Source: Akkermansiaceae bacterium
Lineage (GTDB): Bacteria > Verrucomicrobiota > Verrucomicrobiia > Verrucomicrobiales > Akkermansiaceae
Direction: 5' to 3'
Assembly (NCBI GenBank): GCA_021200315.1
Contig: JAJQGU010000053.1
Span: forward strand, 19,975 to 83,974
Length of the DNA stretch: 64,000 nucleotides
The notes below the pieces were generated by a model. It worked only from the letters and a program-made list of their open reading frames with translations. It searched no databases and had not been told where the DNA came from. A program made the position numbers and the translations under genes. Shown piece by piece: positions 28,483 to 35,685 of this stretch (the first letter of the stretch is position 1; each line of letters starts with the position of its first letter).

Positions 28483-29412
28483 TTAAATCCTGAACAGGGA
28501 CGAAACGGATTCTCCCGCATGGATGCGTCGGATGGCATCGCCCATCAATCCGGCGATGCTCACCACATCCACTTTGGGTCCTTGAGCCATGGGCACCGAA
28601 TCGCTGGTGAGCACGCGCTCGATGTCCGAATGGCTCAGGCGTTCGCGCGCCAAGTCGCTCAGTACCCCGTGGGAAACGCCGGCGAAGATGCGGTTGGCTC
28701 CATGCTCCTTCAGAATGCGTGCGGCGGCGCAAAGCGTGCCTGCGGTTTCCGTCATGTCATCCACAAGCAGCACGTCACGTCCCTCGACATTGCCGATCAC
28801 GGCTGATGCCTCCACTTCCGTAGCGCTGACGCGGTGTTTGGCCACAATGGCCATCTGGACGCCCAAGGCGCTGGAATAAGCCTTGGCCATTTTCACGCCG
28901 CCGATGTCCGGACAGACGACAACAAGGTTTTCCATGTTCCTGACGTAATGTTCGCGCAGGTGGCGCACCAGCACGGGGGTAGCGTAGAGATGATCGACAG
29001 GAATATCGAAGAATCCCTGAATCTGAGCCGCATGCAGATCCATCGTCAATACGCGGTTCACGCCGGCTGCCGTCAACAGGTTGGCTACGAGCTTGGCCGT
29101 GATGGGTACGCGGGGCTGATCCTTGCGGTCTTGGCGGGCATAGCCGAAGAAGGGCATCACCGCCGTAATGCGCCCAGCGCTCGCCCGTTTGGCCGCATCG
29201 ATCATGACGCAGAGCTCCATGAAGTTATTATTTGTCGGAGGACATGTCGGCTGAATGAGGAACACATCACTGCCCCGAATGTTCTCGTTGATCTTGACGA
29301 AGCTTTCCCCGTCGGGGAACGAGTTGACCGCGACGTCTGTAAGAGGTATGCCGATGTGCGACGAGATCTTTTCCGCGAGTTGTTTGTGAGCTGTACCGCT
29401 GATGATTTTCAT
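28483..29412 (-). CDS. prs: Ribose-phosphate pyrophosphokinase
   Basis: Makes PRPP from ribose 5-phosphate and ATP. 309 residues. FPDGESFVKINENIRGSDV and FGYARQDRKDQPRVPITAK carry the ATP-loop residues, DLHAAQIQGFFDIPVDH is the metal and ribose site, and VLLVDDMTETAGTL is the PRPP-binding loop. The closing FRI end is typical. It is divergent from the exosortase gene. Confidence 0.95.
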   Translation of the reverse strand: MKIISGTAHKQLAEKISSHIGIPLTDVAVNSFPDGESFVKINENIRGSDVFLIQPTCPPTNNNFMELCVMIDAAKRASAGRITAVMPFFGYARQDRKDQPRVPITAKLVANLLTAAGVNRVLTMDLHAAQIQGFFDIPVDHLYATPVLVRHLREHYVRNMENLVVVCPDIGGVKMAKAYSSALGVQMAIVAKHRVSATEVEASAVIGNVEGRDVLLVDDMTETAGTLCAAARILKEHGANRIFAGVSHGVLSDLARERLSHSDIERVLTSDSVPMAQGPKVDVVSIAGLMGDAIRRIHAGESVSSLFRI

Positions 29413-29510
29413 GATAATGACGCAACGAGCGCGCGGCTATTCTTGACAAGCCGCGCAGGAATATCAATACTAAACACATCTCTCCAACATATTTTTTTCT
29501 CCTTTTCCGG

Positions 29511-30464
29511 ATGAATACAATCTGCACGATGAAATCAAAGTGTTCGCTCACGATGCGTTACACGTCCATGGCGCTTACGGCGGCACTGCTGGTGTGGTTT
29601 TATTGCGTCCAGCCGGGTTTTTCCTCCCACAGCGCCGTGGGTTGGCTGGTAAGCAGCTGGAACAGTGAAACGGATTACGAGCATGCTTGGATGGTTCCCC
29701 TGTTTTCCGCGGCCATGATCTATCAGGTGCGGTCAAAGTTGGCCGCTCTTCCCCGCACGGAAACGGTTTCGTGGCTTCCGTTTCTTTTCCTCGCTTCGGG
29801 TGCGCTGCTCTACGTGGCGGGCTATCGCACCATGCAGGGGCGAGTGGTGATCGGCGCCCTGCCTTTTCTGCTGACGGGCTGTATGTGGTTCTTTCTGGGG
29901 CGCCGTGCGGCTTGGTTGTGCGCTTTCCCGTTCTTCTTCCTTTGGATGGCCATCCCTCTGCCCGGGTTTCAACAGGCGACAGTGGGCATGCAGCTGATGG
30001 CTACCCAGGCGGCTCACTGGGGTGCGTCGCTTTTTGGCGTACAAACTGTCGTTGAGGGAACGAACATCGCCTCGGCCACCGGAAACTGGGATGCCTACAG
30101 CATCGCCGGCGGCTGCAGCGGCATGCGCTCATTGATGGCTCTGCTGATGATCGCCGTTGCGTGGGCTTACATGTCGCCTCTCTCATGGTGGAAGAAGCTC
30201 ATTCTGGCGGGAAGCGCGATTCCGCTGGCCATATTGGGCAACGCCTTCCGCGTGACGAGCATTTTCGTGTTCGCCGAATATGTCGACCCATCCTTCGCCT
30301 CGAAGACGTGGCATGACTGGTCGGGGCTGCTCTTCTTCTTCCCGGCGACGTTGATCGGCCTGACTCTTCTGTATTCTGTCCTTGCGGGAGAGATCCCCTT
30401 TCTAAAGAAAAAACGCACGGTCGTTTTGCGCAGCAATGGCCCGAAAGAAAGGAGCGCGCAATGA
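29511..30464 (+). CDS. Exosortase (transpeptidase of PEP-CTERM-type anchoring)
   Basis: A 317-residue membrane protein with about eight hydrophobic segments. Exosortases cleave C-terminal PEP-CTERM-like signals and attach proteins to the surface. All three expected catalytic residues are present: Cys202 in AGGCSGMRSL, Arg247 in GNAFRVTS and His268 in TWHDWSG. The next gene starts inside its last codon (overlap of four bases). No PEP-CTERM substrate lies in the window, so targets must be elsewhere in the genome. It is the clearest family marker for a Verrucomicrobia-like cell here. Confidence 0.87.
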   Translation: MNTICTMKSKCSLTMRYTSMALTAALLVWFYCVQPGFSSHSAVGWLVSSWNSETDYEHAWMVPLFSAAMIYQVRSKLAALPRTETVSWLPFLFLASGALLYVAGYRTMQGRVVIGALPFLLTGCMWFFLGRRAAWLCAFPFFFLWMAIPLPGFQQATVGMQLMATQAAHWGASLFGVQTVVEGTNIASATGNWDAYSIAGGCSGMRSLMALLMIAVAWAYMSPLSWWKKLILAGSAIPLAILGNAFRVTSIFVFAEYVDPSFASKTWHDWSGLLFFFPATLIGLTLLYSVLAGEIPFLKKKRTVVLRSNGPKERSAQ

Positions 30465-31282
30465 TCCGTCGCCTTTATGTTCTGCTGCTTCCCCTGTTTC
30501 TTCTGCTGGCGCTGGGGTGCATTTATCTCTTGCCGGAACATCACGAGATTCTGCCTTCGGCTATTTCCGAGGAATTGCCGACGGGGTATCATCTGCCCGG
30601 TTGGTATGGGGAAAAGACTCAGGAAACTGATATAGAACGGAAAGTGTTATCGTCTGATACAAAATTCAGCAAGGCTGTCTATGTCAGTTTGGAAGATCCC
30701 GTGCTTTTCTCCAGCCGTGATGAAGAGGGGCGCGAGCGGCGTGCCGCTCTTCCCTGTATGGTTTCGATCGTCTTTTCGGGAAATGACATGAACAACTCCA
30801 TCCATCGCCCCGAACGGTGTCTTCCCGCGCAGGGACATACCAATCTGGTGTCATCCCGAACAGAGCTGCGCATGGATGACGGGCATATATTGCCCTTCAC
30901 CCGGCTGTCGACCGACACGAAGACGGCGGATGGTCAAACGCTCCGCCATATTCATTATTATGTGTTCATCAGCGATTCGCATGCGACGGAGAGTCACCTG
31001 AGGCGCACGCTTCTCGACATGCGCGATCGGCTCGTCTACGGCAAGGTTCAGCGTTGGGCATACATCCAACTCTCCACACATTATGGAAACGTTGTGCAGG
31101 TCGAAGAGAAGCTTGCCGATGAACAGCTGAAAAAGCTGATATGCAGTCTGCTGCCAGGCCTGATCGATTGGAAGCGCATTCGCTCACCCCTGCAAAGGGA
31201 GAGAGTGGAAGACGAGAGGAAGAATCAAGATCAATCCATTGAAGCCGAGGACATCTTCCAGAAAGCGCTGAAAGGCTCGTAA
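30461..31282 (+). CDS. EpsI-like exosortase-associated protein
   Basis: 273 residues with an N-terminal membrane anchor (LYVLLLPLFLLLALGCIYLL) and an extracytoplasmic part. The segment NSIHRPERCLPAQGH is the mark of EpsI-type proteins, which stand beside or are fused to exosortases; its His and Cys residues are the most conserved. It overlaps the exosortase gene by four bases. The function in the system is not established. The final ~40 residues are charged and probably disordered. Confidence 0.78.
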   Translation: MIRRLYVLLLPLFLLLALGCIYLLPEHHEILPSAISEELPTGYHLPGWYGEKTQETDIERKVLSSDTKFSKAVYVSLEDPVLFSSRDEEGRERRAALPCMVSIVFSGNDMNNSIHRPERCLPAQGHTNLVSSRTELRMDDGHILPFTRLSTDTKTADGQTLRHIHYYVFISDSHATESHLRRTLLDMRDRLVYGKVQRWAYIQLSTHYGNVVQVEEKLADEQLKKLICSLLPGLIDWKRIRSPLQRERVEDERKNQDQSIEAEDIFQKALKGS

Positions 31283-31375
31283 GAAGGGAGGGCATGTCGG
31301 GATCATCGCCTAAAAGAAAACAGGGTTCCCGGCGGGAGTGGGGCTATGCCTGCTGATTTCATGGGGCTTGCCTGA

Positions 31376-32398
31376 ATGAGAACGGATATGGATTCCAGGA
31401 GAAAGTCGTTCGGAATATCGTTGGACAGGAAGTTGGGTATGTTGATGCGGGGGCTGACCAGTGAGGACGATCTGCTTTATCAGGTGTACGGGTTCGGATT
31501 GCCCCGCTCCTATTTGATGCCGCTGCCGATTCTTTCCACAAAGAGAGCGAAGAGTATCAAGACGCTGGCGAAGGAATTGAATATGCATCCTTCTCAGGTA
31601 TCCCAGGCGGTGCGGGAATTGTCGGCCAGAAATCTGGTCATTCAGCGTAAAGATCGCGAGGATAGCCGAAGGAGAATGGTACTGCTTACTGAGGAGGGCA
31701 GACGGTGGGTGGAGAGACTTCAGGAGATAAAAAGCGATTTATCGCGGGCTGTCGACCATTTGACGGAGGAAACGGGTTTTGATTTGGGGAAAGCGGTGGA
31801 GTGTTGGCTGGATCATTTGAAGGGGAAAGATATCGTTCAACGCGTGATGGAAGAAAAAAAGAAACGGACGAGGCTGATGGTTCGCATAGTTCCGTATCGG
31901 CCGTCCCATCAAACCGCATTCCGCACGCTGAATGAAGAATGGACAGCCCGGTGTTGGACAATGGAGCAATCTGATTACGAATGTTTGGAACATCCGCAAA
32001 GGAGTATACTCGACAAGGGCGGCCGCATCCTCGTGGCGCTTCATCAAGGCAAACCCGTAGGCGTGTGTGCACTGTTGAGGTTTTCGGGGCGGGTTTATGA
32101 ACTGGCCAGACATGCCGTGCTTCCGGCCGTTCAGGGCAGAGGGGTTGGCATGAGACTGGCGAAGGCCGCCGTGGATCAGGCAAAAAAACTGGGAGGGGAA
32201 AGAGTTGTTCTGAAGAGCAACGTGTTGCTCAAGGCCGCTTTGCACATCTACAAAAAACTGGGTTTTGTGGAACTGGACAAGAACCGTTCTTTCCGTTCCT
32301 GTGGTGATGTACATATGGATTTGACTTTGAAAACCGCGCAGGGACAGGTGAAGGATGCCTTTGCAGCCGGAAGCGTCAGGCCGTCCGGAGAAGATTAA
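31376..32398 (+). CDS. MarR-type regulator fused to GNAT acetyltransferase
   Basis: 340 residues in two parts. Residues ~15-165 form a winged-helix MarR domain (IKTLAKELNMHPSQVSQAVR is the recognition helix, KDREDSRRRMVLLTEEG the wing). Residues ~175-320 form a GNAT domain, with HAVLPAVQGRGVGMRLAKAA holding the acetyl-CoA-binding Q-G-R-G-V-G loop and ALHIYKKLGFVEL at the end. Such fusions are known in many bacteria; the target of acetylation is not known here. It is monocistronic as far as visible. Confidence 0.85.
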   Translation: MRTDMDSRRKSFGISLDRKLGMLMRGLTSEDDLLYQVYGFGLPRSYLMPLPILSTKRAKSIKTLAKELNMHPSQVSQAVRELSARNLVIQRKDREDSRRRMVLLTEEGRRWVERLQEIKSDLSRAVDHLTEETGFDLGKAVECWLDHLKGKDIVQRVMEEKKKRTRLMVRIVPYRPSHQTAFRTLNEEWTARCWTMEQSDYECLEHPQRSILDKGGRILVALHQGKPVGVCALLRFSGRVYELARHAVLPAVQGRGVGMRLAKAAVDQAKKLGGERVVLKSNVLLKAALHIYKKLGFVELDKNRSFRSCGDVHMDLTLKTAQGQVKDAFAAGSVRPSGED

Positions 32399-32453
32399 AA
32401 ACGCAGTGAAGCCGCCGGAAGCGTCACTGCGTTGAAAGAAACGGAAAGACGGC

Positions 32454-33236
32454 TCAAATGTTGTCGCCGGCTTGATGATCGGCGGGGGCTTCGTCCTGGT
32501 GCGCGCGCTTGTCGTGCCGTGCCGCTTCAAGGAGATAGAATTCAGCCACCCGATAAGCCCGCCGGGCGGTTTCGCGCGCCGTGGCGTCATCCATCAGCGC
32601 AAGACCTTCTTCAGTCACTTCCCCTAAAAAAATCTGCCAGGCTCGTCTGTGGAGCTTTTTGACGCTGACGTTGGCGAGCGCGGACTGCTGAGAGGCCGGA
32701 TCTCCCTGGCCTCCCCGCCGATTGCGGCGCCGATGCTTGCGGCGTCCCCCCGTGCGCTCGTCTTCAGCTCCGCCCACGGTTTCAGGCTGAACAAAGGGAG
32801 ACGACCGTTCCTCTTTTTCGGGAGATGCGACGATTCCTTCCTTGACTGCAAGCTCCGGTTCGGGACGCTTCCTGGAGAGGCGCCCCTTTTTCTCCGGTGT
32901 CTCGGCAGGGGCGGGCGGCACGGATGCCGCATCTTGGATTTCGGCTTGTCCCTTAGGTTTTCTGCCGCGACGCGGCTTAGGCTGTTCGGCCGGCGATTCC
33001 TCGGGGGCGAGAAGAGCTTTTTGTTTTCGTGCGCTCGTTTTTCGGGTTTGTGTGCTCGGGGAAACGCCCGAGGCTCCGGCGGCGGCCTCTTCCTCGCTTT
33101 GAGCGCTCTTTTGTCGTGTCGTCTTTGTCACGCGCGTTTTTGGAACGTCGGTACCGTCAGTCTTGGCCTTCCGGATGCGTGTCTTTCCGGCGACAGCCGA
33201 TAGAGCCGTATGTGTATTTTCTGTATCGGAATCCAT
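32454..33236 (-). CDS. Hypothetical protein with disordered basic N-terminus and small helical C-terminus
   Basis: About 260 residues from ATG 33236. The first ~180 are rich in Lys, Arg, Pro, Glu and Ala and likely disordered (KPRRGRKPKGQAE, GGRRKHRRRNRRGGQG), which suggests contact with nucleic acid. The last ~70 (KKLHRRAWQIFLGEVTEEGL, then ATARETARRAYRVAEFYLLE) are helical and look like a small domain. I recognise no family. Frame use and length favour a real gene. The start is uncertain: 33281 is also open. Confidence 0.55.
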   Translation of the reverse strand: MDSDTENTHTALSAVAGKTRIRKAKTDGTDVPKTRVTKTTRQKSAQSEEEAAAGASGVSPSTQTRKTSARKQKALLAPEESPAEQPKPRRGRKPKGQAEIQDAASVPPAPAETPEKKGRLSRKRPEPELAVKEGIVASPEKEERSSPFVQPETVGGAEDERTGGRRKHRRRNRRGGQGDPASQQSALANVSVKKLHRRAWQIFLGEVTEEGLALMDDATARETARRAYRVAEFYLLEAARHDKRAHQDEAPADHQAGDNI

Positions 33237-33523
33237 ATGGATACAAAATGTATGCGCACCCATTATGCCTGTTTTGCGCATCTTGTCGAGTCTTCATTTT
33301 CATTCTGTCCGGGTAAATGTCTCTTTGCCTGCCGATCGGGCGTCTGAAGCTCCGAGAAAAAAGAGGGACGGGAGAGATGAAAGGCTCGTTCCGTCAGCTC
33401 TCCGAGGGGAGATTGGTCGCTCTTCCCGATGGTTATCAATCCGCTTCGTGTGATCAGGCCGCCGAAGAGCCGCGCCAGGAGGATGGAAAATCCGTTCGAA
33501 AAATAAAAAAAGAAAATTTGCGC
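33237..33523. other. Intergenic stretch between the disordered protein gene and the metal operon
   Basis: About 290 bases without a convincing gene. The last 30 bases are A-rich and lead into the promoter at 33524. I see no strong hairpin. Confidence 0.5.
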
Positions 33524-33552
33524 TTGCAATAATAGTTAGCTCGGACTAACAT
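33524..33552 (+). promoter_or_regulatory. Promoter with palindromic operator upstream of the metal operon
   Basis: TTGCAA at 33524-33529, a 17-base spacer and TAACAT at 33547-33552 form a promoter. A palindrome, GTTAG-6 bases-CTAAC (33535-33550), covers the spacer and part of the -10 box. A protein bound here would block RNA polymerase. The half-site resembles the TTAG/CTAA halves of DtxR/IdeR-type metal-responsive operators, and the genes downstream include a P1B-type ATPase, which makes metal control plausible. That is an inference from pattern only. Confidence 0.45.
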
Positions 33553-33707
33553 TTGTGCATGCGAAGCAGCAAGGGATCAGAGGAGCTCGCTGAGTTCGGA
33601 TGCGCCGATGCGCGGCCGAAGGTGTGCTGCGCGGTGGGAGTTGTCGCGGAGAGGCGGCTCGTTCCCAAGTTGTCACTCGCTTCCAATCTTCATGTGCAAA
33701 TAGAAAA

Positions 33708-33788
33708 GAGAGGGGAGATGCGTTCAGGCCGTTTGTGCCGCCGGCGCGTGGTACCGCCGGCGGGTCGTTGAAACGCATCTTCCCTCTC
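33708..33788 (+). promoter_or_regulatory. Long hairpin in the leader of the porin gene
   Basis: A 17-bp stem (33708-33724 with 33772-33788, one G-U pair) encloses an inner stem of eight base pairs, CCGCCGGC (33738-33745) with GCCGGCGG (33756-33763). The porin ATG lies 17 bases after the outer stem. No T-run follows, so it is not a simple terminator. It could control translation, bind a ligand or stabilise the message. I could not match it to the yybP-ykoY manganese riboswitch. Confidence 0.5.
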
Positions 33789-33804
33789 GAATCAATTTCA
33801 ACAA

Positions 33805-35088
33805 ATGAAAACAAATACCATGACCCGATTGGGGCTTGCCGTTCTCATGGCAACGCCGGCCGCGGCTGAAGAAGCCAATCTCCTCAAGGACATCAATCAG
33901 TTTGGCGCCGAATGGGGCGATGACACAGCGCTCGTCTCCGAAGATTCCCTTACAAAGGCGATCACGAAGGCTCACGCTGACGCCTACGAAAAATATGGCT
34001 TGGAATGGGTGGTCGAAACCTCCTACCTCTTCTCCGCCATCAATAATCCCAATGAAGGCATGCCGGGCAACCAGAACTGGTACCTTCTGCACGCCCAGGC
34101 CAACTGGAACATCAACAAATCCACCAATACATGGATCCGCGCTGAGATTTCCCTCTCCGCCGCTCTTGACAGCCGCACATGGCGCGGCGACGGGCTCAAT
34201 GAAGCCGTAGCCAGTACGGGAGCCCTCAATGCCGACGTGTTTACCCGGCGCGGCTTCGGCATTCCCGAGCTCGCGGTGATGCAATACCTCAACAATGAGA
34301 CCGTTTGCATTATCGCCGGCATTATCAATCAGACGAACTATTTCGACGCCAATGCTTATGCCAACAGCACCTTCGCCAATTTCACGAACAGCGTGTTCGT
34401 AAATACGCCCGTGCTTCCCCTGGCTGACAGCAATTTCGGTTTCGTCGCGCAGAGCCAGTTCAACGAGAAATGGTACGGCATGCTCTCCTACAGCATTACC
34501 GAGAGCGAAATGGGGTACACCCCCTGGCATCGCGCCGCAGACCGCGATCCGGCCGCGGGCGTGGGCTACAACTTGCTGGCCGAAGTGGGCTATGTCCATG
34601 AAAAAGGCGCCATTCGCATCACTCCTTTCGTGGCTCAGAATTTCGATGGCGAAAAGGATCGCACCTATGGCGGCGTCAGTGTCGGGTTCGACCAGGAATT
34701 GACCGGACACTTAGCCTGTTTCGGCCGTGTGGGGATCAGCTCATCCGATGACAATAACTTTGGCGGCGCTTCTTTCGCCGCCTCCGCCGGCCTTATTCTC
34801 AAGCAGCCTCTCACCCTGCTCTTCGGGCACAAGGAAAGTGAGAACAACTTCCTCGGCGTCGCCCTGAGCGTCGTGCGCCCGAACACGGAAGCCGCTCCCG
34901 AAGATGAAGAGGAAGAGGCGGTCAACGGCGCTCACGCCAAGCGCGAGCTGGTGCTTGAAGTGGGTTACAGCTATGCCGTGACGCCCTTCTTCTGCGTGCG
35001 TCCGAATTGGCAGCTCATTCAGAATCCTTCCGGGTCTGCGCGCAGTACGGCCACCGCGTTTGGCGTGCAGGCTGTCCTGACGTTCTGA
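33805..35088 (+). CDS. OprB-type outer-membrane porin
   Basis: 427 residues, signal peptide at 1-21 (LGLAVLMATPAAA before EEAN) and a barrel ending in AVLTF. The segments NWYLLHAQANWNINKSTNTW, GLNEAVASTGALN and LPLADSNFGFVAQSQFNEKW are typical of OprB carbohydrate-selective porins, which let sugars or other small solutes diffuse through the outer membrane. It carries an acidic stretch near residue 357 (EDEEEEAVNG), probably an extracellular or periplasmic loop. It follows the structured leader and precedes a small DUF6110-like gene, so a metal-linked role is possible though the family is known for sugars. Confidence 0.75.
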   Translation: MKTNTMTRLGLAVLMATPAAAEEANLLKDINQFGAEWGDDTALVSEDSLTKAITKAHADAYEKYGLEWVVETSYLFSAINNPNEGMPGNQNWYLLHAQANWNINKSTNTWIRAEISLSAALDSRTWRGDGLNEAVASTGALNADVFTRRGFGIPELAVMQYLNNETVCIIAGIINQTNYFDANAYANSTFANFTNSVFVNTPVLPLADSNFGFVAQSQFNEKWYGMLSYSITESEMGYTPWHRAADRDPAAGVGYNLLAEVGYVHEKGAIRITPFVAQNFDGEKDRTYGGVSVGFDQELTGHLACFGRVGISSSDDNNFGGASFAASAGLILKQPLTLLFGHKESENNFLGVALSVVRPNTEAAPEDEEEEAVNGAHAKRELVLEVGYSYAVTPFFCVRPNWQLIQNPSGSARSTATAFGVQAVLTF

Positions 35089-35387
35089 CCTGAGGCAATT
35101 TTCCAGCGAGTTGTTGCCTGTATCGCTGCCGCTCCGGGTCGGGGATTTCCGGCTCGGAGCGTTGCTGTGTCTATGTGATAAGCGGGAGAGGAAGCGGATT
35201 GCGGAATGTCCGTTCTTTTTTCTGCCGTCTGTCTCGAGCGGGTTCCCGCCCGGAAATCGTCCAGGCTTTTTCTCCGGAAAGCCGGGTATTGACGGAACCT
35301 TGGAAACGCGCTATAACCCTCCTGTCGGCATGCGCTGATCGCGGGGGAAAGCTCTCGCGCAACAACAACCATTTGATTGAAAAGACT
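35089..35387. other. Gap between porin and small protein gene
   Basis: 299 bases. One short inverted repeat CGCTCCG/CGGAGCG occurs near 35125-35160. No T-run and no gene seen. It could hold a second promoter for the small protein and the ATPase. Confidence 0.4.
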
Positions 35388-35615
35388 ATGAATTGCCTGA
35401 AAAACACCAATCTGCTCTGTTTCTTCGGCGGGCTCGCGGCCGCAATGGCTGGGGCGAAGCTCGTGAAGAGCGGAGCGGTCCGCAAGGCGGCCGTTTCCGG
35501 ACTGGCTCGTGCGATGCGGCTCCAGAAAGAGGCGCAGGAGGCTCTGGCCAATCTCCGGGAGGACGCTTGTGATCTCTGCTGCGAAGCCGAGCGGAAAAGC
35601 AAGGGAAAAGCATAA
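35388..35615 (+). CDS. Small DUF6110-like protein upstream of a metal ATPase
   Basis: 75 residues beginning MNCLKNTNLLCFFGGLAAAM. A hydrophobic N-terminal helix (LLCFFGGLAAAMAGAKLV) is followed by an amphipathic helix and a Cys-bearing end (DACDLCCEAERKSKGKA). Small proteins of this kind, which I recognise as DUF6110, stand next to P1B-type ATPases in other bacteria. The Cys residues at the end may bind metal. It is the next gene before the ATPase, separated by a nested hairpin. The upstream frame is open to 35175 but the ATG at 35388 matches the family. Confidence 0.7.
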   Translation: MNCLKNTNLLCFFGGLAAAMAGAKLVKSGAVRKAAVSGLARAMRLQKEAQEALANLREDACDLCCEAERKSKGKA

Positions 35616-35620
35616 AACCG

Positions 35621-35680
35621 CGCCTCTGCGGAAGAATCCGCCTTCAGGCGGATTCGCCGCAGAGGCGGATTCTTTCTTCA
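35621..35680 (+). terminator. Nested hairpin in front of the ATPase gene
   Basis: An outer stem of 11 bp (CGCCTCTGCGG at 35621-35631 with 35657-35667) encloses an inner stem of nine bp (GAATCCGCC at 35634-35642 with 35647-35655) around a TTCA loop. It is followed by GATTCTTTCTTC. It ends 18 bases before the GTG start of the ATPase. It may act as a partial terminator that lowers ATPase expression or as an attenuator. Confidence 0.55.
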
Positions 35681-35685
35681 GGTAA

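Noticed and set aside
33708..33788. yybP-ykoY manganese riboswitch
   Set aside because: The hairpin architecture and the conserved loop bases of that class could not be matched, although the gene context would suit it.
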